Shown in pieces: positions 44,641 through 54,745 of a DNA stretch of 64,000 bases. The position numbers were made by a program, and so were the translations under genes. Source of the DNA: Heterohyrax brucei. Its lineage: Eukaryota > Chordata > Mammalia > Hyracoidea > Procaviidae. The stretch is taken from contig CM053166.1 of NCBI GenBank assembly GCA_028571685.1, forward strand, positions 63,264,111 to 63,328,110, written 5' to 3'. Position 1 is the first letter of the stretch. The number at the start of each line of letters is the position of its first letter. Below the pieces are notes generated by a model that made no database searches, was not told the DNA's origin, and was given only the letters and a program-made list of their open reading frames with translations.

Positions 44641-46456
44641 AGACCATAAACACAATCATGAAATCCTGTAATGTCAGAGGGAGACAAGATCTTGTATACC
44701 ATCCTCTCCACCAACAGTTCAGCAGTCAGTTCACAGAGAGGGAAACAAAGACCCAGATTTGTTGACAGGACTCCCAAGATAGGCAGTGAGATCAGAGACG
44801 GGACTGGAAGCCAGATCAGGCCCTCTTCTTCCCAGTCTAAGCCATCCATTTGCTATATGTACTTCATGATAAAGAAGTGAAGGAGGAAAAAAAAAAAAGA
44901 AAGAGGGTAATGATGGTGGTGCTAAATAAGAAATGCCACATGTGTAAATCTTCTCTTTGTTTTATTCTAGAGAGGGGTACTGATTTACAGTATCATGGCA
45001 TTTAGTACTTTTATGAAAGCAATTAACCAGTTATTTGTACCGATCCTTCTTATTGACCAAAACTTGCCCCAGCCAACTGTATCCTTCTCATGTGGGAAAT
45101 TCTGAATGAAGGAATGAGAAGAAGAAAAGAAATGGGAATAAGATGAATCAGAAAGATTGAAAGCTAAAAAATACAGTAGAGACTGGAATTAAGTTCTTTA
45201 AAAATTGACAAAGAACATAGGGAAAACGTTCACAAATGTGACAGAACTTTTTCCTTGGATTTACCTTTGTTCACAGGGATTTTATCTCTGGACTAAATGT
45301 TTGTCCCATACTTTAAACCTTCCTGTCACACTCATTTTCTTGACTACAGTGTTTAATTACATAATGACTACACATTTTATGCGACTTTTACAAATGAAAG
45401 AACATGGCTGTCATGGCTCAATAAATATGAAATTACAAAAATCATCATCATATTTTTATATAACAAATCATATCAACTGTAATTTGTTGATTGTAAGCTA
45501 TTTCTTTTGGTCTACCATGACTTGTCAGATAAGAAAGAAGCTGTGCCACCTTTGCTCACACAGACAACTTTAACCTATAAGTAGAAGGGTACCCACTGCA
45601 AAAGCAAGGCACTGTATCCAGTTAACTGGGTGCCTGTTCTCTTATTTACCTTGAAGAGACAATTTTTGCCACTGGATCACATCAGGATGCTTTTCCCTCT
45701 TCTCTGAATTGAGACAGAGTGAACAAATAGGTAGATTCTTGTTTCGACCTGAAAATGTTTTATGAAGAAGGTTTTTTTCTTAAATCTTTCTGTGTCCAAA
45801 TGTGTCCAAGACTGCAACAATGTCTGTGCTTATTATTCTCTGTTTACCAATATTCTAGCAAGAAACACCAGAGACCTTTAGAAACAAAGTACTTTTTGCA
45901 GTGTGTAGTAGATGATCTTTTTTTTTTTTTTTAATTTTCAAACCAGAATTCCTACTTTGTCATCAAATAATTTCTTCAGAATTCAAACAAAACCTCTATC
46001 TCATGGTGACTCTCCAAATACTGGTTATATAAAACCTGATGACAAATTTGTAATTGCGGAGGAGTCTTTTTCCTCTTTTCAGACAAGAGAAAAATCTTCT
46101 GGGATAAGTCTTTTAAGGCCACTATATTTCTGTCTTTTTCTCTGAGGTCATTTAAAATAAAACTGAGTCTGAAAAAAGTATGTGTAATATCACCCAGTTG
46201 TTTCAAATACCCCGAGTTCATTAGACCAGAAAATACTCACTGAAAATTTATCAGAAACTGAACAAGGCAGTACCTGGCAGATGAAGAAAAGCACATTTAA
46301 TCTTCTGTTTAATTAAAGAGTAAGAGCTTGCAATGATCATGTGAACCATGTATTTTTGTGAGAAAAGTGTAATAATTGACAATGTAACATCTTCACTGTT
46401 TTAATAACTTCTGGAACTTTTATAAGAAAGAAATGGAAAATACAGTTTGAGCAAAG
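44641..46456. other. No gene supported
   Basis: The longest frame, 45,205-45,573 (122 codons), has hydrophobic stretches but no domain, no splice-site context and AT-driven composition. 44,690-44,830 vaguely resembles a reversed MIR. A T run is at 45,916-45,932. The rest looks like unique non-coding sequence. Confidence 0.45.
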
Positions 46457-46641
46457 TCTGTTGTTGCTGTGTTGACATTGAGTCAATTCTGACTCATAGG
46501 GACCTTATAAGATGGAGAAGAACTGTCTCATAGGGTTTTATAGGTTGAAATCTTCATGAGAGTAGATCTCCAGGCCTTTTCTCCCAGGTGTGGCTTTCAG
46601 TTAGCTGCTGAGTTCTTAATCATTGCATCACCAAGGCCTAA
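46457..46641 (-). mobile_element. AfroSINE, minus strand
   Basis: TGAGTCAATTCTGACTCATAG, then the GTAGATCTCCAGGCCTTTTC block and GCATCACCAAGGCC at the head. It is an old copy. Confidence 0.8.
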
Positions 46642-46810
46642 AAGAAAAGAACCCATTCCTTTTCAGTTGATTCTGACTCATAGAAACCCTATAGGACAGA
46701 GAAAGAAGAACTGCCCCATAGAATTTCTAACAAGTGGCTGGTGAATTCAAACTGCCAACCTTTTGGTTAACAGCCATAGGTCTTAACTACTATGCTCCCA
46801 GGGTTTCCAC
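46642..46810 (-). mobile_element. AfroSINE, minus strand, adjacent
   Basis: GTTGATTCTGACTCATAGAA, AGAACTGCCCCATAGAATTT, CCAACCTTTTGGTTAACAGC and CCAGGGTTTCC at the head. It follows the previous copy directly. Confidence 0.85.
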
Positions 46811-46924
46811 CAAAATCTGGCTTCCAGAAAATTGTGTGTACCAAACTTACATTTGATGTAAATCCAGGAGATGGTGTTATGTAATTCTTGGTTTTAGTTC
46901 CTTCATACAATGGAGTTGTATTTT

Positions 46925-47347
46925 TTCCTAGGGCCACGTAACGAAAGACCACAAACTAAGTGGTTTAAAATAAAAAAAATTTATTCTCTCGTATACCTGG
47001 AGACTGGAAAGGCAAAATCAAGGTATAAGCAGGACTGGTTCCTTCTGGAGGTGCTGAGGAAGAATCCTTTCTTGCCTCTAAACTTTAGTGGCTAGCATTC
47101 CTTGACTTGTAGTTGTTCACCCCAATCTCTGTCTCTGCAGCCGCATCACGTTCTTCCTGTGTGTCAGTGTCTAAATTGTCCTCTTTAAGGACATTGATCT
47201 TATTGGATTTAGGGCCCACCTCCATCCAGTATGACTTTATATTAACTTGACTACATCTGCAAAGACCCTACATGAGCTCACATTTACAAGTTCTTGGTGG
47301 ATGTAAATTTTTCTGAAGGATACTCATCAGCCCAGTGTGGGAGGTAA
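46925..47347 (-). mobile_element. MLT1-type solo LTR (ERVL-MaLR), minus strand
   Basis: On the plus strand it reads CTAGGGCCACGTAACGAAAG, CTAAGTGGTTTAAAATAAA, GGACATTGATCTTATTGGAT and CATCTGCAAAGACCC. These are the reversed features of a MaLR LTR, including its AATAAA region. No internal coding sequence adjoins it. Confidence 0.75.
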
Positions 47348-47888
47348 TTACAATTCCTTACTTTCTCACACAAAACCTTGATAAGTGTTAGTTTAAGAAA
47401 AAAAGAAAGCGAAACAGACCTACTGGACTGGTTGACACCAGAGGACTCCCAGAGACTATAGCCCTGAGATACTCTTCAGACCTTGAACTGAAATTAACCA
47501 CCTTCGCCTTGTAGCTAAATAATGAATTGGCTAATAAATAAATAAATAAAATAATGAATAACACCCATGAGTACTGTACTTCTTTAAAAAATCACCTATA
47601 TGAGACCAAACAGTCAACAATTACTTTAATACAAACATAAGATTGTAAATGGATAGGTAAATTAGATTAATGGAAACAGAACAACCAGAATGAAAATAAC
47701 AAGAGTGTTCAAGCATCAGAAAAGAATGTAACTCATGTCACTGAACAACTTGTGGAGAAATTGTTGACATGGAGCCTACACTGTTGTGTAAACCTTCATA
47801 AAAAACACAAAAAAATATTACTAAAATAAGAAGATATCAATCAACCCATCAAAAGTATTTAGCTCTTTTGAGCCTTTAACACACAAGT
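47348..47888. other. No gene; short (AATA)n
   Basis: An AATAAATAAATAAA run lies at 47,535-47,552. Nothing else is recognised. Confidence 0.5.
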
Positions 47889-48105
47889 AGGAATCCTTGA
47901 GTGGTGTAAATGGTTAACATGCTTGACTGTTAATGAAAAGGTTGGAGGCTTGAGTACACCTGAAGGTGTGATGGAAGAAAGGCCTAATGACCTACTTCTG
48001 AAAAAATTAGTCATTGAAAACCCTATGCAGCAGACTTCTATACTGACACACAGGCAGTAACTGTGAGATGGAGTCAACTAGATGGCAACTTGTTGGGTTG
48101 TGCCC
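47889..48105 (+). mobile_element. AfroSINE relative with RTE-like middle
   Basis: The tRNA-like head (GGAATCCTTGAGTGGTGTAA, GGTTGGAGGCTTGAGTAC) is followed by GGAAGAAAGGCCTAATGACC, TACTTCTGAAAAAATTAG and GAAAACCCTATGCAGCAG, and by the tail GTCAACTAGATGGCAACTTG. It has the same architecture as 26,528-26,745. Confidence 0.75.
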
Positions 48106-48215
48106 AAGTAACTCCCACAATTATATAAACTTTTGCAAAGCAGACACAAAGAATAAATAATTCATATACATGTGTGATAAAGTAACCTTTTCCCCAAGTC
48201 CCTCCTGCCAAAAAA

Positions 48216-48372
48216 ATCCATTGCCACAGAGTCAATTCTAAGTCACAGCAACTCTATAGGACAGAGCAGAACTGCTCTATAGGGTTTCCAAGAGTGAGTG
48301 CTTGGTGGATTCAAACTACCGACCTTTTTGTTGGTGGCTGAACTCAACCACTGTGCCACTATGGCTCCTTTA
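48216..48372 (-). mobile_element. AfroSINE, minus strand
   Basis: ATCCATTGCCACAGAGTC, AGAACTGCTCTATAGGG, CTTGGTGGATTCAAACTACC and CCACTATGGCTCC at the head. Confidence 0.85.
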
Positions 48373-49019
48373 GGCATCCAATTTTTCAGAGATTGGGGAA
48401 CTGAAGTAATTGGGCAAGGGAAGCATAATTCTAATTGCTGAAACAAACAATGCATCTGCTTTTTGGAAATTAAAAAAAAAAACAACTTCATTTTTCTTGC
48501 TACACCAAGGATATTTTCCTGACACGTTTAAAAACCACCAAGTAGCCTTTACTTAATTACAGGTTGAAAGTATTCTTACGGGAAAGTGAGGAAACTTAAT
48601 AATGATAACTGATTTTCTTAGTTATTAAGGAAAACATTCTCCCCCATTTCAGCAAAAGTTTTGTCAAAATTTAATATCCGGGATCTTTATTTGCAAATTC
48701 TCTGATATCTCTTATGGAAGTGCTGTTCAGTTATTTAATCTGTCTACAGTTCCTAACAGCATACAATATAGAGATGGTCTGATAGATGTTTGATATTGAG
48801 TTGTACTTATAACTCTTGTGGCAAATTACTCCTTTTTCAGTTCATAAACATGTGCTGAAACACTATGTAAGTCAATCAATTCCCTCTTCCAAAACATCAA
48901 AGATTAAAAACAAAAATATTGTGCTGGCTTTCTTTCTTCACCTTCGTCTAACTTATTGTGAGGCTTTCTTCAGCTACATATGCAGTTCTCAGACTTCTCC
49001 AACATGCCCTCATATGACT
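48373..49019. other. No gene recognised
   Basis: AT-rich and apparently unique. The 145-codon frame at 48,816-49,253 runs out of this stretch into old repeats and shows no domain. Confidence 0.45.
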
Positions 49020-49522
49020 ACATCAGATAGCTTTTGCTGCACAACAAACTACTCCAAATTAAGTTGCTTGAAACAATCTTTTTTTTTTCCTTATAATTCT
49101 ATGAGTTGGCAACATGGGCTGAGATTAGCTAGAGACATTCTTCTACTGTTCTTATCTGGGCTCACTCGCTATCTGTTTAGGGCAAGGATCAGTAAACTTT
49201 TTCTGCAAATAATCAGATATTTTAGGCTTTGTGGTCCACACAATGTCTGTTAAAACGACTCAGCTCCACTGATGTAGCAAAAAAAAAACAGCCATGAACA
49301 ACACATAGATAATTGAGCAGGGTTGTTTTCCAATAAAACTTTATTTACAAAAACAGCTGAACAGTAAACTGTAGTTGGTCAACCCCTGGTCTAGGGTCAG
49401 CTGCTTGTCAGCTGGGGGTAGCAAGTTTACAATGATCTTAACCGAAAAGGTGAGCTAACTCGCCACTAGCCAAAGCAAATCACAATATGAACCCACGTTC
49501 AAGAGGCATAGAAATAGACTCT
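49020..49522. mobile_element. Old interspersed repeat (family uncertain), split by MER20-like element
   Basis: CTTTTGCTGCACAACAAACT, then TTCTATGAGTTGGCAACATG and GGGCTCACTCG, resumes after 49,396 with CAGCTGCTTGTCAGCTGGG and CAAGAGGCATAGAAATAGACTC. The same phrase order is common in old mammalian LTR-type repeats, but I cannot name the family. Confidence 0.45.
49183..49388 (+). mobile_element. MER20-like hAT-Charlie transposon
   Basis: The ends CAAGGATCAGTAAACTTTTT and GTTGGTCAACCCCTG are imperfect inverted repeats. The interior has ATTTTAGGCTTTGTGGTCC and CAATAAAACTTTATTTAC. GTTTAGGG (49,175-49,182) and GTCTAGGG (49,389-49,396) form the 8-bp duplication expected of hAT. It is non-autonomous. 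Confidence 0.85.
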
Positions 49523-49965
49523 GACACTTGTCTGCCAGCTTGTCTACTGTGGTGGCTTACATGTTGCTACGGTGCTGGAAGAAATGCCACTGGTATTTCA
49601 AGTACAATCACGGTCATACATGGTGAACATGTTGTAGCAGAATGTCCTAAGACAGACTAGGTAGAAAAGCCTGGTAATCTGCTTCCAAAAATAAACCAAT
49701 GAAAACCTTGTATATCACAATAGAACACTGTTCAATTCACATGCTTTGAATACATGATCAGGAGGGATCAAATTAACTGCTGGAGGAGAACCTTGTGTTT
49801 GGTAGAGGGCCAGTGAGGTAGATACGTGGTGAAATGGATTGGCACAATAGCTGAAAAAATGAATTTGAACATGCTGATGATCATGAGGATGACACCGAAA
49901 CTTGGCAATGTTTCATTCTGTTGGATATAAGGTCAGCATAAATTGGAGTCCACTTGACTCCAGGT
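49523..49965 (+). mobile_element. RTE-derived composite SINE (5' end joined to 3' end), plus strand
   Basis: The first part equals the RTE 5' leader: TGTGGTGGCTTACATGTTGC, GGTGCTGGAAGAAATGCC, ACCAATGAAAACCTTG. From about 49,790 it equals the RTE 3' end: AGAGGGCCAGTGAGGTAG, GGATTGGCACAATAGCTG, CAATGTTTCATTCTGTTGG. The whole coding region is missing. A related copy lies reversed at 56,728-57,130, so this is a family and not a single deletion. It would depend on RTE protein for copying. Confidence 0.7.
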
Positions 49966-50130
49966 AACACTCTGGTGGCGTAGTGGTTAAGTGCTACAGC
50001 TGCTTACCAGAAGGTTGGCAGTTCATATCTGCCAGGTGCTCCTTGTAAACTCTACGGGGAAGTTCTACTCTGTCTATAGGGTCACTATGAGTCAGAATTG
50101 ACTCGACAGCAGTGGGTTTGGTGGGTTTAT
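49966..50130 (+). mobile_element. AfroSINE
   Basis: TGGCGTAGTGGTTAAGTGC, GCCAGGTGCTCCTTG and GAATTGACTCGACAGCAGTG. It follows the composite element directly. Confidence 0.9.
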
Positions 50131-50344
50131 CCGCCTATCTAGAAACAGAATACACCTGTTGGTGGAAGGGGAAGAATTTGTGGTCACTTGTGCACTTTTC
50201 ATTCCTAGACAATCATAATACATTTATCTAAATAATCTTCAAAAATATGTACTGAAGAGCTATAGCTCATAATAGCTAGGAATACTTGCTCAGACTTCTT
50301 GCATGGATCCTAGATGCCCCTTCTGCTGCCCAGAGCTGGAATTC

Positions 50345-50400
50345 ACAAAATCTCTCTCTGAGTTGGAATTGACTTGATGGCAGTGGGTTTGGTTTGGTTG
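50345..50400 (+). mobile_element. AfroSINE tail, 5'-truncated
   Basis: Only GAGTTGGAATTGACTTGATG, GCAGTGGGTTTGG and the tail remain. Confidence 0.7.
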
Positions 50401-50401
50401 G

Positions 50402-50570
50402 TGCTGGAAACCTTGGAGGAGTGGTGATTAAGTGTCCCCTCTGCTAACTAAAAGGTCAACTCTTCAAATCCACCTGGCACTCCTTGGAAACTCTATGGGA
50501 CAGTTCTACACTGACCTACAGGGTCGTTGTGAATCAGAATTGACTCTACGGTAGTGGGCTTTTTAGTTTG
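50402..50570 (+). mobile_element. AfroSINE
   Basis: GGAAACCTTGGAGGAGTGG, CTGGCACTCCTTGGAAACTC and GAATTGACTCTACGGTAGTG. It lies in a tandem group of SINE insertions. Confidence 0.85.
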
Positions 50571-50584
50571 TTTACAATGATAAA

Positions 50585-50628
50585 AGGTCGCTGTGAGTCC
50601 AAGAAGATTCTATGGCAATGGCTTTTTA
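50585..50628 (+). mobile_element. AfroSINE tail fragment
   Basis: AGGTCGCTGTGAGTCCAAG and TTCTATGGCAATGG only. Confidence 0.6.
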
Positions 50629-50637
50629 GATAACAAT

Positions 50638-50812
50638 GTTGGAAACCCTGGTGGCGTAGTGGGTTAAGTACTACAGCTGCTTACCAGAAGGTCGGCAGTT
50701 CAAATCTGCCAGGTGCTCCTTGGAAACTCTATGGGGCAGTTCTACTCTGGCCTATAGGGTCACTAAGAATTGGAGTCGACTTGAAAGCAGTGGGTTTTTT
50801 TTTTTTTGGTTT
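50638..50812 (+). mobile_element. AfroSINE, well preserved
   Basis: GGAAACCCTGGTGGCGTAG, CAGGTGCTCCTTGGAAACTC, GTCGACTTGAAAGCAGTGGG and a T12 run. ATAACAATGTT (50,630-50,640) and ATAACGGTGTT (50,814-50,824) are a probable target duplication. Confidence 0.9.
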
Positions 50813-50823
50813 ATAACGGTGTT

Positions 50824-50980
50824 GAAAATCCTGGTGGCTAGTGTGTCACCACTGCTAATCAAAAGAGTTTGAATCCATCAGGTGCTCCTCAGAAACTCTA
50901 TAGAGGCAGTTCTATCTGTCCTATAGGGTCACTATGTGTCAAAATTGATTTGATAGCAGTAGGTTTGGCTTCAGTTTTGT
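50824..50980 (+). mobile_element. AfroSINE, diverged
   Basis: TTGAAAATCCTGGTGGCTAG, CAGGTGCTCCTCAGAAACTC and AAATTGATTTGATAGCAGTA. Confidence 0.85.
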
Positions 50981-51599
50981 AAGATCAGACAACCCTAGAA
51001 GGATTGCTACCCTACACATTTTATGTGTATCAAGTGATCAGGTAGTATGACCTGAGAATAAAAATGGACCCAATTGATCCAAAGGCATCCCTACCAATTC
51101 CTATATTTCACCACTAGAGCCACTACCTCAAGGTTAACAACAAAAGTAAGGCACATGTCCCCAGAAGCACATAAGTAAAGTACATCCAGGCCAACAGAAA
51201 ACCTGACCTTCTTAACAGCTCTCTAGCTCAGTACCCACAGAACATTGTTCAACTTACTTGCTTTTAACACATCAAGAGAGCACCAAAGGGCCCAGTGGCT
51301 GGACTTATACCGCTCATGGTACTTTCATTTTGTTGTACTATGGTCTCTTTCTGTTTTATCCTTATTGAGAACAGGAGTATATCTTATTCACCCAATATCT
51401 GTTTGTTGAAGGTCACTCAAATGTAAATTTGTAGTGAGGATGTGGATATCATGTAATCAGACAAAATGAAGGCACAGAGGACTCATTCTTAGGAATACAA
51501 ATTTCCCCAGAGAGGGAAATGTTTCTCAGGCCCATTCATAGCAGCATGTGAACATCTCACATCAAAAGAAGTCTGTTCCATAGGTTGCCTAGGAGAAGG
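50981..51599. other. No gene or repeat recognised
   Basis: Plain unique-looking sequence with no open frame of note. Confidence 0.4.
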
Positions 51600-51960
51600 A
51601 GAATATCATTAACTACCTATCATGTTACAGGTCTGCCTTATTTAATCTTCCTAAATATCCTTTTGGAGCCCTGGTGGCACAGTGGTTAAGAGCTCAAGCT
51701 GCTAAGCAAAAGATTGGCGATTCAAATCCACCAGACATCCATTGGAAACCTTATGGGGCAGTTCTAATCTGTCCTATAGGGTCACTATGAGTTGGAATTG
51801 ATTCCATGGCACACAACAGCAACAAAAACTCTTTTGGGTATGTATTATTATCCCTGTTTTACAGATGACAAAACTGGGGAACAGAAAAAGCCAGTAAATT
51901 GCTTAAGGTCACTCAGATAGTGGCAGAATAAGAATTAAAACCCAAGACAGGCTTTGACAA
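51600..51960 (-). mobile_element. MIR, minus strand, split by an AfroSINE
   Basis: TTATTTAATCTTCCTAAATA lies before the SINE, and TATTATTATCCCTGTTTTAC, GATGACAAAACTGGGGAAC and TTGCTTAAGGTCACTCAGAT after it. These are the reversed MIR blocks in order. Confidence 0.75.
51662..51830 (+). mobile_element. AfroSINE
   Basis: GGAGCCCTGGTGGCACAGTG, CCACCAGACATCCATTGG and GAATTGATTCCATGGCACAC, with the AACAGCAACAAAAA tail of another subfamily. CTTTTGG flanks both sides (51,660 and 51,831). Confidence 0.9.
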
Positions 51961-52171
51961 TTCTAACTGCCTCCTCCAAAACTGGAAAAGTAATGCAAGT
52001 GTTTCTTCCATCATATTGTCAAATCCCTTCAAAGCAAACAGTATTAACTTTCCAAATGTTTGATCCCAAGCTTTCCTTTGCATGTTCATCTGATTGGTTT
52101 TTCAAATTACCCAGAGACTGTCAGAAGCAACAGCAGTTTGAGTTTAGACTGTGGCTCATTCTAAACCTTGT

Positions 52172-52405
52172 GTTACAGTCCACAACAGCAAAAAGATGGA
52201 ATCAACCTAGATGCCCATCAGCAGATGAATGGATAGGTAAACTATGGTCTATATACTCAATGGAACACTGTGCAATGATAAAGAACAATGATGATTTTAG
52301 GAAATATCTCATAACCTGGTTTCAATTGGAAGACATTATGCTGAGTAGAATCAGTCAGCAGCACAAGGACAACTATTGTATGAGAACCCTACTACAAGGA
52401 CTTAA
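52172..52405 (+). pseudogene. L1 ORF2 C-terminus (L1-G)
   Basis: It encodes TTAKRWNQPRCPSADEWIG, SIYSMEHCAMIKNN and KDNYCMRTLLQ. The frame is open, and an upstream ATG at 51,954 in unrelated sequence reads into it. No RT or endonuclease is present, so no retrotransposition role is possible. Confidence 0.8.
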
Positions 52406-53395
52406 AAATAGACTCATGCATAGAAGAAAAGACTCTTTGACAGCTACAAGGGTGGGGAGGGGAGGCGAGGGTTGGCCATAGATTAGATAGTTGGTAGACG
52501 TTTGGTTAGGTGAAAGCAGTGACAGCACACAGTAGAAAGTACACCGACTTAACTGGACTTCACCATAAACTGAAAGCTCTTCTAATCTCAACCCAATATT
52601 GCAAGGATAGAGAAGCAGGGGCAGGATCTGGAGATCATGCTGTCAGAAGACATTGAGGTCAATTGGCATAATCAGCATATTGCTAAGAGAGTCTGCTACA
52701 CCCCATATTGGTGAGTGTTTTCTGGGGTCTTAAAAGATAGCAAGCTGCCATCTGAGGTACACCAAATGGTGCCATTTTAGCCAGAACAAGTGATCACCAA
52801 GAACACCGAAGATATGAGAGAAAAAGATCCCAGGAGACAGAAGGTCCCATGTAAATAGCAGACTGCATCAACATGCAACCAGAAGAACCAGATGGTACCC
52901 GGCCACCACCAAAGATAGCTGTGATGGGGCACACATTGTTGACTCGCTGTAGCAACATGAGAAAAAAAGAGGTGCAGCTTAAGATCTCTACTAAAAGACC
53001 ATCGCTGATGGTCCAACAGCCCAGGGCATCCTCTGGGAGCATGGCCCCTAGACCTGCTACTGCCCTTGTCTAGAAAATACTGAGGTCAACTTTTTGGACA
53101 AAAATGAATGGGACTTGGGGACACAGTGTGACCCTTGTGCGTGTGTACTTTATGGTTCTTTGTATTTGTAGGATGCTGTGCTACTGGTCTCTTTCTAGAT
53201 GGGAAAGGAGAGGATGGAGAGGAGAGGGCAGGAGCTTGTTAAGAGGATACAACTAGTATAAAATAAAAAGGAGGAATGTGCTGTTACGGGACAAGGAGAA
53301 CAGTGGAGTTGTAGATAGGCGGGAATGCAATGTTGATTTGGATTGTATACTTTCAGTTAATCACAATAATAAATAAAGAGATAGATAGAGATAAA
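52172..53395 (+). mobile_element. L1 3' end, plus strand (L1-G)
   Basis: It is 5'-truncated near the end of ORF2 (TCCACAACAGCAAAAAGATG) and includes the last 75 or so ORF2 codons. The 3' UTR carries the G-rich tract (52,449-52,475) and a tail of AATAAATAAAGAGATAGATA. It is of the same subfamily group as L1-A/B/C. Confidence 0.85.
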
Positions 53396-53904
53396 CCTTA
53401 TGCTAAGAATCTTGCCATTTCTTATTAGCAACAGGAATCCTAAGAAATTGTGTATCATCATGCCCCTCACTTAAAGGCCTAGGGACTGCCTAAAACTTGA
53501 AATTGTCATCCTGTTTCTTTCTCAAGCTTCTGAAGCACACATCCCTATCCTCTCTTTTGGAGGCCTCTTCCAGTGTTTTTGTCTCTTGAAAGGATAAGAT
53601 TTCTTTATAATGAAGACCTAAAGTTCCTGGAGGTTTAACTTAAAATCACTGTTTTCTTTTTGTCTCTTATGAAATTTTTTAGAAACGATCCAGTTCATCC
53701 CTCATGAAAATCTCATTATGTATTTGATTTCTCTTGACCTCTTTCTTCTCCCTTCCTTAATTAGCTTTTGTGGCATTCATTAGGAACACAATCTTGATTA
53801 TATTCATCTATCTCTCCACCTTTAGGCACCTCATGTTTATAAGAAACAGGCTGATGGTCACAATCCCACTTTTAAGAGATGGTAACCATCTCTCTTTAGA
53901 TGTT
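53396..53904. other. No gene recognised
   Basis: Unique-looking, T/C-rich sequence. Nothing is supported. Confidence 0.4.
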
Positions 53905-54005
53905 ATCACATGATGCAATGAAAAGAACATGGGATTTGGAGTCAAATAATCTAGGTTTGAGCTCATACTCATCAATTATTACTGACTTCTGAGCCTTAGT
54001 TTCCC
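53905..54005 (+). mobile_element. MIR, plus strand
   Basis: GATGCAATGAAAAGAACATG, GGATTTGGAGTCAAATAATC, AGGTTTGAGCTCATACTC and GAGCCTTAGTTTCCCTT follow the MIR core. Confidence 0.75.
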
Positions 54006-54104
54006 TTCAATTTTCTATTTTATTTGGTCTCTTTCTGAGGGCGCAGTATATTTTGATGTTTAAGCAGTTCTGTATTTCTGTTAAAATCTAGCATATAGTT
54101 ACCA

Positions 54105-54624
54105 TGATAGGTAGAATAATGTCCCCTCCCCCAGCAAAGATGTCTTAATTCCTGGAATCTATTAATATGTTGTGATTACATGGCAAAGAGGAATTAAGGT
54201 TTCCAATGAGTTCATTTTAAGATAGTGAGATCATCCTGGATTATTTGAGCTGGCCCAATGTAAGCACAAGGGTCCTTAAAAATGGAAAAGAGGCAGAAGG
54301 CTCAAAGAACATATGACAATAGAAGCAAGATGAGAATGATGTGATGTGAGAACTTCACTTGTTTTTTTGGCTTTGAAGATGGAGAAAGGGGGCCATGCAT
54401 CAAGAAATGAAGGCAGCCTCTAGAAGCTGGAAAAGGCAAAAACAGAAACAAACAAAAAAACAGCATTCTCCAGTAGAGCCACCAAAGGGAATTCTAACCT
54501 GCTGTCACCTTTATTTTAGCCAAGTGAGACCCATTTTGAAGAGAACTGTAAGATAATAAACTTGTATTGCTTAAGCTGTTCAGGTTTTGGTAATTTGTCA
54601 CAGTAGTGATGGAAAATTAATACA
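54105..54624 (+). mobile_element. MLT1-type solo LTR (ERVL-MaLR), plus strand
   Basis: It begins TGATAGGTAGAATAATGTCC. It has GGAATCTATTAATATGTTG, GGGGCCATGCATCAAG, GTAAGATAATAAACTTGTAT (poly(A) signal region) and the end AGTGATGGAAAATTAATACA. It is old and non-coding. Confidence 0.8.
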
Positions 54625-54644
54625 GTCATCTATATACTAATGCC

Positions 54645-54745
54645 TTCATAGAAAACCCACTACTGTCTCATAGTGAGTGATCCCATATTGAATGCTGACT
54701 TTTTGGTTAGCTATAGCACATAACCGCTACGCCATCAGGGTTTCC
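54645..54745 (-). mobile_element. AfroSINE, minus strand, partial
   Basis: CTGACTTTTTGGTTAGCTAT and CCATCAGGGTTTCC at the head. The middle is deleted. Confidence 0.7.

Noticed and set aside
45205-45573. 122-codon open frame in apparently unique sequence
   Set aside because: No recognisable domain, no flanking exons and AT-driven composition. Conservation data would be needed to revive it.
48816-49253. 145-codon plus-strand open frame
   Set aside because: It crosses from unique sequence into an old repeat and a hAT element. No domain is visible.
50345-50980. CRISPR array, because of regularly spaced similar blocks
   Set aside because: The repeated blocks are complete and partial AfroSINEs in a mammalian genome.
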